A stretch of DNA of 64,000 nt from Chloroflexi bacterium TSY (GTDB lineage Bacteria; Chloroflexota; Anaerolineae; Caldilineales; Caldilineaceae): positions 29,343 through 93,342 of the forward strand of contig JAHBNG010000052.1 in the NCBI GenBank assembly GCA_019217005.1, in the 5' to 3' direction. The translations under genes and the position numbers were made by a program. Below are positions 28,010 through 38,200 of this stretch, piece after piece. The notes beneath the pieces are model-generated. The model was not told the DNA's origin. It saw only the letters and a list, made by a program, of their open reading frames with translations, and did no database searches. Positions within the stretch are counted from its first letter, which is position 1, and each line of letters starts with the position of its first letter.

Positions 28010-29562
28010 CGATAGTTGTGAAATGAATATTTTCCAAATTTGACAAAAGAGACAAAAGTCATCTCAATAGATTGCATCAAGAAAAAAGTGCGAAAAAGGA
28101 GCCATCAAGATGCAATTGCCGATAGTGAATGTAGCGCCACTGGTCAGGGAGCATAGCGAAACCTTTCGTTCAGTATTTGCCAATCGTAAACAGTTTCGCC
28201 ACTTTGAAAACTATCTGACGGGTCTGATGGTCTTGGACAACAAAAGCATGGCAAATATTGCCCGCTGCATTCTAGATAGTGCAGATAAGACGAATATATC
28301 ACGGTATTTGAGTGAAGCTCCTTGGCGAGCCGAAAAACTCAATGATGAGCGTATAGGTTACATGAAGTCAGAGACAGCACAATACCAACGTTCAGAGTCA
28401 GAATCGGTATTAGCGATTGACGATACACTATGTGAACACGTGGGAAGTCTGTTCGAGTATATCGATACACACTACAATCATAGCAATGGTCAGCATCCAC
28501 TGGCTCATAACTTAGTCACAAGTCACTATGTCAGTGGCGCTGTTCGTTTTCCGGTCGATGCAAGTATCTACCGACGGTACGAAGAGTTTACCGACTGGGA
28601 AGCATTTGTGGAAAACCATTTCCCAGTGACTGAGATTCCCAAGAAAAAGAAAGAACGAACCGCTTTTCATAAACGAGTGGATAGCCACCTATTAACTGAC
28701 CCCGCCTTTCGAGGGCTAGACGAAGCGTTTAAGACCAAGATAACCATTGCCAGTGAACTGGTTGAAAAAAGCTGTTGAACGAACCCTTATCTTTGGTTGG
28801 GCTCTCTTCGATGGTTGGTATCTCGCTCCAGATCTTCTAGCTGTACTCGATCGTCTGAATAAAGATTGGATCAGCATCTTGAAGTGCAATCGCAATCTGG
28901 AGACAAATAGCTTTCGTTTGCGAGATGAAGACGGTCAGCCGATAACTTTCGAGGGGCCACATATTAAAGTCAAAGAGTTGGTCCCCTACATCCCCCCAGA
29001 ATGCCTACAAACCTGTCACCATTGATGGTCGTACTTACTATACCTTTACCATGACTGTGCGTATCCCTTCTATCGGCAAGGTACGCATCGTGATTAGTTT
29101 TGATAATCCTGAATTGCAAGGCAATTAGGCCGTTTTAGTGACCAATCGCACTGATTGTAATGCCAAACGCATTCTCTCGATTTACCTGCTTCGTTGGCCT
29201 ATCGAGACGGTTTATCAGGATGGTAAACAACTGCTTGGCCTTGATGAATATTGCATGCGAACTGCCCACGCCTTTCAAAAACATTGGTCTCTGGTCTTCG
29301 TGGCTTATTCTCTCTTGCACCTTGATTGTTTGGGACCATCATTGGCTAAAACTCAATTCTCGCCCAGCAAATCCCTTGGTGAGGCTACTCGGCAGCAAGC
29401 TCAGTCACTAATTCAAGATCTCATCTTGACTGCACATCATGCCTTGAATGACGGACAGGAGATTGCAGAGGTCTTCGCTACCCTTTTCGCCAAACAGCAG
29501 GCCTGCTCTGCTTAATTTTGACTTTGTCAAATCCGGCACCTGCTCAAAATACAACTATCGAG
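28010..29562 (+). mobile_element. IS701/IS4-like insertion sequence, copy A, 1553 bp
   Basis: The ends are CTCGATAGTTGT (28008) and its complement ACAACTATCGAG (to 29562). TTAGGTT repeats on both sides (28001-28007, 29563-29569). The sequence is almost identical to copy B at 62111-63661 and exactly 2 bp longer, from one extra A and one extra C in homopolymers. Confidence 0.8.
28110..29515 (+). pseudogene. DDE transposase of copy A, two frameshifts and one TAG
   Basis: It matches the copy B transposase. The frame breaks at GTTGAAAAAAGC (A6 against A5 in B, ~28767) and at ATCCCCCCAG (C6 against C5, ~28995), and shares the TAG between NPELQGN and AVLVTNRTD (29126-29128). The catalytic residues sit in LAIDDTLCEH, WALFDGWYLA and RWPIETVYQDGKQLLGL. 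As read it is inactive. Confidence 0.75.
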
Positions 29563-29676
29563 TTAGGTTGACACTTTCTGGAGGCCGGACATCCTGTCCG
29601 CAGGGGCGGAAGAGACACCCAGGTTCCGTATTTGTCAACTTATCTTTGAACCGTTCCAATAGTATTATGAAAAGAT

Positions 29677-30100
29677 TCATTGTGTCAAAATCGAAACCAA
29701 AGCGGCTCTACCACATGAGATCCAAAAGAGCCGGTCATATTTACATTCTGATGTAATTTCATCTTCGACCTTTTCGGAAAAGGCGCGTAATTGCTCATAC
29801 TGCATATTTGCATCCAGTAATGCCGGTTGGCGATACCGGAATGCCAAGTAGCTGCGCAAGAGACCCACAAAATATTCGCGGGCAAACTCATACGCATCAA
29901 TTGGGTTTGTGCGATGCAGGTAACGAGCAAATGAAATATAGACGGGCAACACCCGTTGCTGCTCGTTAAAGATACGCATAGCTATTCCTGCCTGGATGTG
30001 GAATCCCAGTTGCCCACTTCCAGAATAGCTCTAGCTCTTTGCGACGATTGACAAACCATTCGCCAGCCGGTTCTTCCAGCGGCCCTTGCCGGTTGTCCAT
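29677..30100 (-). pseudogene. AAA ATPase relic with the P-loop region deleted
   Basis: A frame from ATG 30100 reads MDNRQGPLEEPAGEWFVNRR, then KELELFWKWATGIPHPGRNS, and stops. In the next frame the text continues RIFNEQQRVLPVYISFARYL and EYFVGLLRSYLAFRYR. The order matches the start of prokaryotic AAA/NACHT-like ATPases (FVNRRKEL..., then Walker A, then RIFNE...VLPVYISF). Here the Walker A stretch expected between the two parts is missing. The rest after residue ~130 is gone. Relic of a signalling or transport-associated ATPase. Confidence 0.5.
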
Positions 30101-30129
30101 TGATGCACTTTCCCGCGAAACTGTTGGCA

Positions 30130-30204
30130 GTGTGTCCCAAGGTGTGTAAGTGGAGACCGCTCAGTCAGAGAACCTTCTCCATTTACACACTTTGTGGTAC
30201 ACAC
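30130..30204. repeat. 75-bp palindromic repeat, copy a
   Basis: GTGTGTCCCAAGGTGTGTAA at the left pairs with TTTACACACTTTGTGGTACA at the right, around CGCTCAGTCAGAGAA. Related copies lie at 52935-53008 and 59005-59079. Confidence 0.6.
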
Positions 30205-30246
30205 CCAACTGTTAGGTATATTCATGCTTTGTATTATACCATAAAG

Positions 30247-31743
30247 CTTTACTTTCTGGTAAAGGCTTGAGTGACAAAGGGCAAACCGAAAGGGGCGGAA
30301 AAAAGAATCCACCCTGAAAAAACGGGATAAAATGTAAAAATAGTGCTCGGCTAGTTTAAGCAGCGGCATTGAGGCGGCGATGAGCGAGAACGCCTTTAGG
30401 TAAATGGTGTGAAACCGAGGCCTTTTTCCGAAAGTCAGGGTCGAGTTGGTCGGGAGTTGGAAAAAGAGCACTCGAGAGAACGCGGCGCAGCCTGCCGGGA
30501 GTGGCTTGAGGCTCTCGATCCCAGTAGCCAGTCGGTATGGGAGGAAGAGAAGCGGCTAAATGGGAAAGAAGATTGCCAGCCAGCAGCCCCAGTTCAGGTA
30601 AGCGGAAGCAAGCCTCATCGGCATGAACAAATTGACGATGTAAGCCAATCATCTGCTTGGAAGCCAAGGGGGGATGTTCAACAGGCCAGCGCTCCAGAGA
30701 AAAGATAAATGGTTTCAGCTTGCCATGACGGTCGCCAGAACCAAAGGTGTGTGATAAGCAGGATCCTGAAAGACGTAAATCGAATAGGTGCGGTTGGCTG
30801 TATCCACCTTGGTTGTCCTGGGGACGAGATTGTGCCATGCTTGATAGCAAATCAGGCGACCACTATAGACAAATTGACCAAACGAGTCTGGAGTTGTGGC
30901 CTCGAGTCGCTTTCCCCTATAGCATCGAGAGCGGACGCACAATATCACCATATTCGGGTGGTCTGCCTTTTTCCTTACGTTCGGGTAACTCATTGCGGCG
31001 CGCTGTGCAGTTAATCGCTTCCCGAAGGACAAATCGGTCGACGTCGCTTTCTAGCATTTCTCTGATTGTAAACCCGGCATCGACCACCGCCACTTCGTCT
31101 GACTCCAGTGATTTCTTCGTCTCTTTCAGCAGCTTTTTCCGAAACTCACTTTCCTTTGTGCCTACCTCGCATCTCATGATTGCCTTGAGCAGTGGCACTC
31201 GTTTCCCGCCTATCTCCCCCCGAGCTTATCATCACTCCAAAGATGAGCGCGGGCAATGCCCGACGAGCCGTTGAGTTATAGAGTCGGTTCACTTTCCCTT
31301 GCCGCTTCGGTCGCCAGAACCCTGTGATATCTATGCTTTTCACTCGGTATCCTTCTAACTTTTTTGCCTCCCATTCCCCCTTTCCACTCCACTTCTTCTT
31401 GCCACGATGAGAGCAGGCTTGCAATATCCCATGATCCATATCGAAAGCTCCACCAGCTTCGCCGGAGCTCCTCATCTTCAAACCCGCTTTCACTCAATCC
31501 ACTATGGATTGCTCCTCGACTTTTCAGAAACGACCCATTCATCATCGCCCACATCAGACGCATTACATTTACGTTTGTTCCCACCGGCGTTACTTGCAAT
31601 ACATTCATCAGTACTGCTATAGTTATTTCTGGCGCGGTTAGCATTCCTTCCTCCTTTTTGGGTTCTCTACCTTTAGGATGAAACGCTAACCGCTTTTTGT
31701 CACATTTCTCACCTCATCTCTTTTCTTTTACCAGAAAGTAAAG
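30247..31743 (-). mobile_element. Insertion sequence, 1497 bp, copy 1 (family not assigned)
   Basis: Perfect 17-bp inverted repeats (CTTTACTTTCTGGTAAA and complement) end the element, and TAAAG is duplicated at 30242-30246 and 31744-31748. A second copy of the same length lies at 54306-55802. Confidence 0.8.
30356..31644 (-). pseudogene. Transposase of the 1497-bp IS, multiply frameshifted
   Basis: Pieces in different frames assemble to a ~430-residue DDE-type transposase: MLTAPEITIAVLMNVLQVTP at the N-terminus; SIDITGFWRP (candidate first Asp); VAVVDAGFTIREML (second Asp); RWPVEHPPLASKQMIGLHRQ (candidate Glu); a C-terminal LPPIPTGYWDREPQATPGRL. At least three frameshifts separate these (near 31390, 31200, 30950 and 30720). 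I cannot name the IS family with confidence. Copy 2 is broken at similar places. Confidence 0.6.
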
Positions 31744-31796
31744 TAAAGATGAACGGTGTTTATGGACATACTCGTATCCTTTCAATAAAGTGGGAT

Positions 31797-31834
31797 AAAT
31801 CGTAGGGGTTTGGTATACCAAACCCCTACGATTT
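31797..31834. promoter_or_regulatory. 38-bp perfect palindrome upstream of the aldo/keto reductase
   Basis: Each 19-nt half reads AAATCGTAGGGGTTTGGTA and is followed at once by its exact complement, with no loop, 57 bp before the reductase start. It could be a strong operator, a cruciform or a REP-like insertion. Confidence 0.6.
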
Positions 31835-31890
31835 ACGGCCATCCCAAAAATATTGAGCAGACATACACTCTAAATAAAAGGACCCAGCAA

Positions 31891-32901
31891 ATGGAACATC
31901 GAAACTTTGGCAATACAGACTTATCCTGCTCAGTCCTGGGTTTTGGCACTTGGGAGATGGGCACCGACAAATACGGAGCCGTCGATCCACAGGAGGCCAT
32001 GCGGGCGGTTCAAGCGGCAATTGATCACGGAATCACCCTCTTTGATACTGCTGAGGTCTACGGACCATTTACCTCGGAAGAGTTGTTGGGACAAGCACTG
32101 GGCCAGCGACGTCAAGATGTTGTGGTTGTCACCAAGGTTGGCTTTACGTTCCATGAAAATGCCAGAGAGGTGGGCGAGGATGCCGCCATATCAGGACGAG
32201 ATGCTTCACCAGCCTACATCACTGAACGAACCGAGGGATGTTTGAAGCGGCTCAACACGGATTACATCGATCTCTTGTTGATCCATTGGCCCGACCACAA
32301 GACGCCGCATGAAGAGATCATCGGGGCATTGGAAGCCCTCAAACGCGCAGGCAACATCCGGCACTATGGCGTCTCCAATTACACCGTGCCCATGATGATG
32401 GAATGTGAAAAACATGGTCACTTGACGGCCAATCAGGTTGGCTACCACATGTTCGACCGACGGATGGAAGCCGAGGTTCATCCATACTGCTTGAAGCAAG
32501 GGATTGGATACATGGCGTACGGATCGCTCGGTTTCGGGTTGTTGGCGGGCGCCTTTACGCCTGAAACGACATTTGCCGAATCGGATTGGCGCAGCCGCGG
32601 CGATGCCTTTGGTCTGCCGCTCTTTGAGCGCGAGCACTTTCTAAGAGAACTACGGGTTGTCGAACGACTGAAGGAACTGGCGGCCAGCTACAACAAATCG
32701 ATGGTGCAACTGGCCATTGCCTGGCAATTGGGCTGTCCGGCGTTGACTGTGGGACTGATTGGCATGCGCAATGAAGACGAACTCAAGGAAAATGTCGCGG
32801 CTGCCGAGTGGCGACTGACGGATGAAGACCGAGCCGCCATCGACCGCATTTTTGCAGAGGAAGGTGTTGATACGTATGTGAATGCGGAGCAACGGGTATA
32901 G
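31891..32901 (+). CDS. Aldo/keto reductase, 336 aa
   Basis: A TIM-barrel NADPH-dependent carbonyl reductase. The catalytic tetrad is visible: Asp and Tyr in FDTAEVYG, Lys in VVTKVGF, His in LLIHWPD. RAGNIRHYGVSNY and the C-terminal cofactor-binding LTVGLIGMRNEDELKEN are also typical. I start at 31891 (MEHRNFGNTDLSCSVLG), where the family's usual N-terminus begins; a longer frame would run through the palindrome. Its neighbours are an AraC-VOC protein (opposite strand) and a PhyH oxygenase. The substrate may be a sugar or an aldehyde. Confidence 0.85.
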   Translation: MEHRNFGNTDLSCSVLGFGTWEMGTDKYGAVDPQEAMRAVQAAIDHGITLFDTAEVYGPFTSEELLGQALGQRRQDVVVVTKVGFTFHENAREVGEDAAISGRDASPAYITERTEGCLKRLNTDYIDLLLIHWPDHKTPHEEIIGALEALKRAGNIRHYGVSNYTVPMMMECEKHGHLTANQVGYHMFDRRMEAEVHPYCLKQGIGYMAYGSLGFGLLAGAFTPETTFAESDWRSRGDAFGLPLFEREHFLRELRVVERLKELAASYNKSMVQLAIAWQLGCPALTVGLIGMRNEDELKENVAAAEWRLTDEDRAAIDRIFAEEGVDTYVNAEQRV

Positions 32902-33056
32902 AAAATGCCAGCGTTGACCCATCATCAACTTTCAACTTCCCACGATCAGGGGTATCCCCTTGTCAGGAACCTACTGAATCCGAATATTGGATCTGGATCC
33001 AGTTATTGAGGATATGGGTCTGATTGGTGAAAGTTCTTTTTGCAGGGTGAAATTCG

Positions 33057-33824
33057 TCAATCAGTCCGCTGAATAACTTTGAACGTATTCCCGTCTGGAT
33101 CGCATAAAACAAAAAACGCACCTCCATCATCGCTCTTGACAATCTCAGAAGCAACCTGACCGTTGCGTTTCTGAATGTCTGCATAGAAAGTTGTGATGTT
33201 ATCGACTGTAAGGTGGAAGCCAACTTCGGTTCCTGGCGTGCCGTCACCACCTCCCTGACCTGTTACGTAAAGACAAAGAGGGATATTGCCCGTCTTGTAT
33301 TGCGCCCAGCCATAAGCCTCAACGGCAAATTCTTCTTCTAACCCAACCACCCCTCGGTAGTATTGGGTTGCTTGTTTGAAGTCTGTTACAGGGATTTTGA
33401 CCAAACCAATGGTTACTTGATGCATAGATGTTCCTTTCGGTTGTTGCAAGTCTTTTCGTACTTGCGTGGCACCAATGGCATTCTCGATACGGTAGTCGCT
33501 TGGTGACCGACCAAAGTGTTGTCGGAATGCTCTCGAAAATGATTCATGATTGGCATATCCCGCATCAAGAGCGATATCGACTATCTTGCGATCGGTCAAG
33601 CGCAAGTATATGGCAGACTGCACGAGCCTGACGTTTCTAACGTGCCGCATCGCTGTTACGCCAGTCTGTGACTTAAAAATGCGCTCAAAGTGGAAAGGCG
33701 ACTGGCAAGCAATGTCGGCCAACGCAGGCAGTGATATTGGTGAATCGATATGTTCTCGCACAAATTTTAGAGCCAACTTCACTCGTTCTTGGTAATCACT
33801 GCGGGTATGCTTATGTCGTGACAT
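33057..33824 (-). CDS. AraC-type regulator joined to a VOC/glyoxalase domain
   Basis: Residues ~10-115 are an AraC double helix-turn-helix (SLPALADIACQSPFHFERIF; IVDIALDAGYANHESFSRAF; FGRSPSDYR). Residues ~135-255 are a VOC (glyoxalase/bleomycin-resistance) domain starting MHQVTIGLVKIPVTDFKQAT and ending FFVLCDPDGNTFKVIQRTD. Between them lies a short linker and, in the DNA, GAAAGGAACATCTATG at about 33420-33435: a good ribosome site and start for a separate VOC protein. So the locus is either a true fusion or two genes whose boundary stop was lost. The start at 33824 (MSRHKHTRSDYQERV) is chosen. Confidence 0.75.
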   Translation of the reverse strand: MSRHKHTRSDYQERVKLALKFVREHIDSPISLPALADIACQSPFHFERIFKSQTGVTAMRHVRNVRLVQSAIYLRLTDRKIVDIALDAGYANHESFSRAFRQHFGRSPSDYRIENAIGATQVRKDLQQPKGTSMHQVTIGLVKIPVTDFKQATQYYRGVVGLEEEFAVEAYGWAQYKTGNIPLCLYVTGQGGGDGTPGTEVGFHLTVDNITTFYADIQKRNGQVASEIVKSDDGGAFFVLCDPDGNTFKVIQRTD

Positions 33825-33959
33825 ATGGTACTCGATCTGGGGCTTTGAGTCTGGACAAAAATTGCGATTTTTATGAACGGCATCATAGCTCATTCGTTCT
33901 AAATGTGCACCCCTCTAACTTGCATCAAGAACACTCAGCCACAAAAAAGGAGAAGAGAA

Positions 33960-34835
33960 ATGCCCATGATCAAAACTCAACAACTTTTCAATAACAGCGG
34001 AAAAGAATGCTTTACTTCCCCACCAATTGATCATCATGCAGCAGAAACCTTTCAAGAGCAAGGCTTTTACTTGGCTCCCCAACTGATCCCGGACGATCTG
34101 CTTGACGAAGCCGTGGCCCACATGGACAAAGTCATCGCCTGCGAATACGAGACCGGGGTTGCGCCCCAGTATAGTTCGGTTGAGCCGGGCGACCCATTGG
34201 GCAAGTTGGTCAAAATCAACAATGCCCACGTTGCCGACCGCACGCTGCTCAAGCTCATTTCATACCCGCTGCTTGGTGAATGGGCCGCGGCCATCATTGG
34301 TGGGGCGGAGAAGGTGCAGGTTTGGCATTCCCAGCTTCTCTACAAGCCTACAGGTGGTTCCGCAAAGGGGAATATCGGTCTCCATCAGGATTATAACTAC
34401 TGGCAGTTCTTTGCGAACCCTACAGGCATTTTTACTGCTTGGATTGCATTAAGCGACGTGACTGTTGAATCGGGAGCAATGCGTTTTGTGCCTGGATCGC
34501 ACTGTTGGGGGTTGCTTGATCCAGGTAATTTCAGCGAGCAGGATGAGGCCAAAGCGAAGGCCGGGATCAAGGTGCCGGCAGGCGAGACTTGGACAGAATA
34601 TCCTGCTGTGATGCCTCGCGGTGCAGTCAGTTTTCACCATCCGATGATTTTTCACGGCAGCGGGCCGAACACCTCGGAACAGCCACGACGAAGTATTGCT
34701 GTTCATCTCTGTACGGAGCAGTCTCGCCTCGTTGATGAAAATCCCTACATTTCGGAAGAGACTTTGCAGCGACAGGGGGAGAATCCAGTGATTTTTGGCG
34801 CGGCTCACGATACTTTCAAAGGAGATTCACTATGA
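33960..34835 (+). CDS. Phytanoyl-CoA dioxygenase family protein 1
   Basis: A cupin-fold Fe(II)/2-oxoglutarate oxygenase. Metal ligands are seen in LHQDYNYWQFF (HxD) and FHGSGPNTSEQPRRSIAVHL (distal His, and the Arg that binds 2-oxoglutarate); ESGAMRFVPGSHCWG is the family's core strand. The start at 33960 (MPMIKTQQLF) is preceded by AAAAAAGGAGAAG. The stop overlaps the next start as ATGA, so a second gene, now broken, was coupled to it. The substrate is unknown; such paralogues abound in marine and sponge-associated bacteria. Confidence 0.83.
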   Translation: MPMIKTQQLFNNSGKECFTSPPIDHHAAETFQEQGFYLAPQLIPDDLLDEAVAHMDKVIACEYETGVAPQYSSVEPGDPLGKLVKINNAHVADRTLLKLISYPLLGEWAAAIIGGAEKVQVWHSQLLYKPTGGSAKGNIGLHQDYNYWQFFANPTGIFTAWIALSDVTVESGAMRFVPGSHCWGLLDPGNFSEQDEAKAKAGIKVPAGETWTEYPAVMPRGAVSFHHPMIFHGSGPNTSEQPRRSIAVHLCTEQSRLVDENPYISEETLQRQGENPVIFGAAHDTFKGDSL

Positions 34836-35005
34836 TCACAACCCAACAATTTCTCAACCAGGCCAAACCCGAATTCGAAGCCCTATGAGAAGACTATCTG
34901 ACCATTCCACAGGATGCGCACCACCGCGCTGGGCAACGCTTCAAGCACGTTTCCCGGAAGCGTTGGAGCAAGTTATGTCGAGACCAAGCTGGAACAAGTC
35001 CTTGA
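34832..35005 (+). pseudogene. Gene remnant coupled to the PhyH gene
   Basis: ATG 34832 overlaps the PhyH stop. The frame reads MITTQQFLNQAKPEFEAL, a TGA, then EDYLTIPQDAHHRAGQRFKH. The continuation is broken, and CTATGAGAAGAC suggests one base change from an Arg codon. Perhaps an oxygenase of the 2OG-Fe type (the RAGQRFKH pattern), but too short to prove. The DNA from 35005 to 35233 carries no supported gene. Confidence 0.4.
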
Positions 35006-35233
35006 CCGAGAAATTTCCACCCACAAAGCGGCCTACCTTTACTCACATCTCAGGACGAGAGTATCGAGAGGGGTAAGATGGGCACGAGGACGAGCGGATG
35101 AAAGAATCGGGATATTGCAATCATGCGCCTCGCCCGACCACATGCCCCTGGTATCGCCTAAACTTGAATGGTAACTTGCTTCGGGTTACAATAAAATCAA
35201 GAAAAAGGGTTATGACTTGTAGAAGGATCAATT

Positions 35234-38200
35234 ATGCGTGAATTTATAACGCGTAGGCGTCTACTTGATCAAGCACGTCGCCTCCTCACGCAATACCATC
35301 TTGTCATTGCCGCACCGGCTGGATATGGCAAGACCGTTTTTCTACAGCAGCTATCCCAGGAAATGCCGGAAACGCAAGTCGTAAAATTAACCCCTGCCGA
35401 GACGGACCTCGCCGCCCTGCAAGCACACCTGAATCCCTTTTTAGACCATGCTGAAACAGTCATCCTCGATGATCTCCAGGTCATCGCTGATGGTGATGAG
35501 ACGCTGGCGTGGCTAACCGATCAACTTGACCAGTTGCGTCCTCGTTATGTCCTTGCCGGGCGTACCATCCCATTGGACGTGGACTTGTTGACTATGACGG
35601 GGTGCGTTGCGGTCTTTGACGAGCCGCAGATGGCGTTCTCAACTGCGGAAAGTCAAGTGCTGTTAGCGGACGCGAAACCGGGCGAAGTAGCCACTTGGTA
35701 TGAATCGCTGTCAGGTTGGCCGCTTGGACTGGGTCTGCTACGCCAGCTTCCACCTCATGAACGGAACTTGCCCGTCGTACAGCAACAGTTGTTTGCCTAT
35801 CTTGCCAAGGCCGTATTTCGGCGATTACCAGACTATTTGCAGCAGTTTCTCCAAGTGACGGCTGTCCCGCTGCACTTTCATCAAGCACTCGTTCAAGAAT
35901 TGTGGCCTGAGCCTGGTGATGCGCTCAAGCTGTTGGATAGCGTTCACCAACAGAATCTATTTATCCAGCCCGATGGACGCGGTCAGTGGCGCTATCACGA
36001 CTTGTGGCGCGCATTTTTGCAACAGTGGATGTCCGAGCGAACACCTGAAGAATACCAACAACTCGCGCGACAGACTGTAGACTGGTATTTGGTACAAGAT
36101 GACTTGGAAGAGGCCATCGAACAGGCCATAGACGCTCATCTCTATGACCGGGCTGCCCATCTGATTGATGGGATACCTCTCAGTCTCATTTACGATCAGA
36201 GCCGCTATCACACCTTTCGACGCTGGGCATTTGCGCTTGCGACCGACGTTTTGCACGGGCATCCGAAAGTCGTCTATATGCTGGGCCATTTTACTTCGTT
36301 TATTGTGGGATTGGAAACGGAAGCCGCTCACTATTTGACGCTGGCGGCTACTCTGGCCGACCACCAAGGTGATAAGGAGATTTTTTACCAGGCCAGCATC
36401 TTTAAGCTGGGTAATCAGATGCAGAATCAGGGGGCAACTGAAGCAATCATTGCGGACTTGCGGCAACTATTAGCTGCCCCTGAATGTCAAGGGAAAAATC
36501 GCATTTATGGGGCCAGGGCGTTGGGCAATGCGTTGAGTGCCTGTGCCAGATTTCGCGCTGCCCAACAACAGTATCAAGAAGCCGTGAACCTGGCCCGGCA
36601 ACTAGAGAATCAAGAGCCGGCCCTCGACTGTTTACGAGTGCAAGCAGGCAATACCCTGGTTCCGCTGGGAAAATTTGCAGAAGTTGTGGATGTTTATCAA
36701 CAGCTGCTGGGGCATTTCGCCACAAGTCCAAGTTGGTGTGTGGAGCTTCTGTCGAATAGCCTCGATTTATGGTTTTCGTCTGGAAACTGGTCACAGATGG
36801 CTGACACGCTGGCACAAATCACCGAAAAAATGACGCAGCTCGATACCATCGAGGGCAACGTTATTACTTGGCAACCTTGGTATGAGGCGGTTTACGCAAT
36901 TAGTCAAAGTGATTTTCCCGCAGCCATGAGATCCCTCGCCGAGTTTGAACGATGGCTAAATGATCACACGTTAACACATGTATGCTACGATCTTGCTCAT
37001 TGTTGGCTAATGCGACGACAGGGGGATTGGCAGGCTGCAAGAGAGCATGCGGTACCTTGGCTTGGCAAACAGGTTGATGAGCCATTCTATCAGTCTCTGC
37101 TCGCACTCGAACATGATATTGCATTGGGTCTGGCTTCGCTCCACGATGACAGCGTCTCTTTTGCGCTGCAACCGGAAACGATGTGCCTCATTGCCTATGG
37201 TGCCCGCTCCGAACTAGTCCGGTTGCGCGCGTTACTGGCTGTTGTCTGTCACCATCGTGGCAATGCGCGCTGGCGTCGCCATCTCCATGCAGCCCGTGCC
37301 TCTGTCCAACGCTATCCTTACTACGATCTTTTGCTGACGCAGCGTGATCCGGATCTAGGCGTCTACTTCTGGCGCATCGGTCTGCTTGAAGGATTGTTCG
37401 TGGGGGATACGGAGGCAGCCTTGGTTGCCATCGGTCAGATCGAACCACTGGTGCCGTTGCTCGAACGTGATGAAGATGTTGTCGTGGAGCGGACGGCTGG
37501 CGTCTTGGCACAGATTGGCAATGAACGGGCGATGCCACCCCTTGCCGACGCTTTGACTCGCCGGCCCAATCCCTCGGTTGAACAAGCGTTGCTTTCTTTA
37601 GAACAGACGCCGCCCCCACCACTCCACGTCCAGTTAATGGGCAATTTCCGGCTGCAACGCAACGAAACGGTGATCGAAGGAGAGGATTTTCACCGACCGA
37701 TTGTGCTGCGCCTGTTTCACTACTTCGCCCTCCGGCGCGGTCAAGCGATCCCACGGGATCGGATTCTTGACGATCTGTGGCCGGATACTGCACCAGACAA
37801 AGCGTGGACCACCTTTCGGACTGTCTATAGCCGACTGCGCAAAATCCTGGAACCCCATATGCGTCCCAAAGCCCCCAACCGCTATGTGGCCTTGGAAGGT
37901 GATGCCTATCGCTTTGACCCGCTGGATGTGGTTACCATCGATATTGAACAGTTTGAAAATATCGTCCGCAGTGCATTGACTGCCGATGAAGCAAATGCTG
38001 TTTCTTCAGAGCTAACCGAGCAGCTAACCAATTATCAACCTCTGCTCCCCGACCTTGCCTATGCCGATTGGCTGCTCGACACCCGTCAGCGGTTGGACGA
38101 TCTATATGTCGAAGGTTGCCTCTGTCTCAGCCAGCGCTTCCTGGCGCAGGGTCACTCTGCAGATGCCGGTGCCTGGGCGCAGCGCGTCGTTGATGTTGCA

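Noticed and set aside
37188..37793. 201-codon minus-strand frame inside the MalT/BTAD regulator
   Set aside because: Arg/Pro/Ser-rich composition of a shadow frame opposite a strongly supported BTAD domain.
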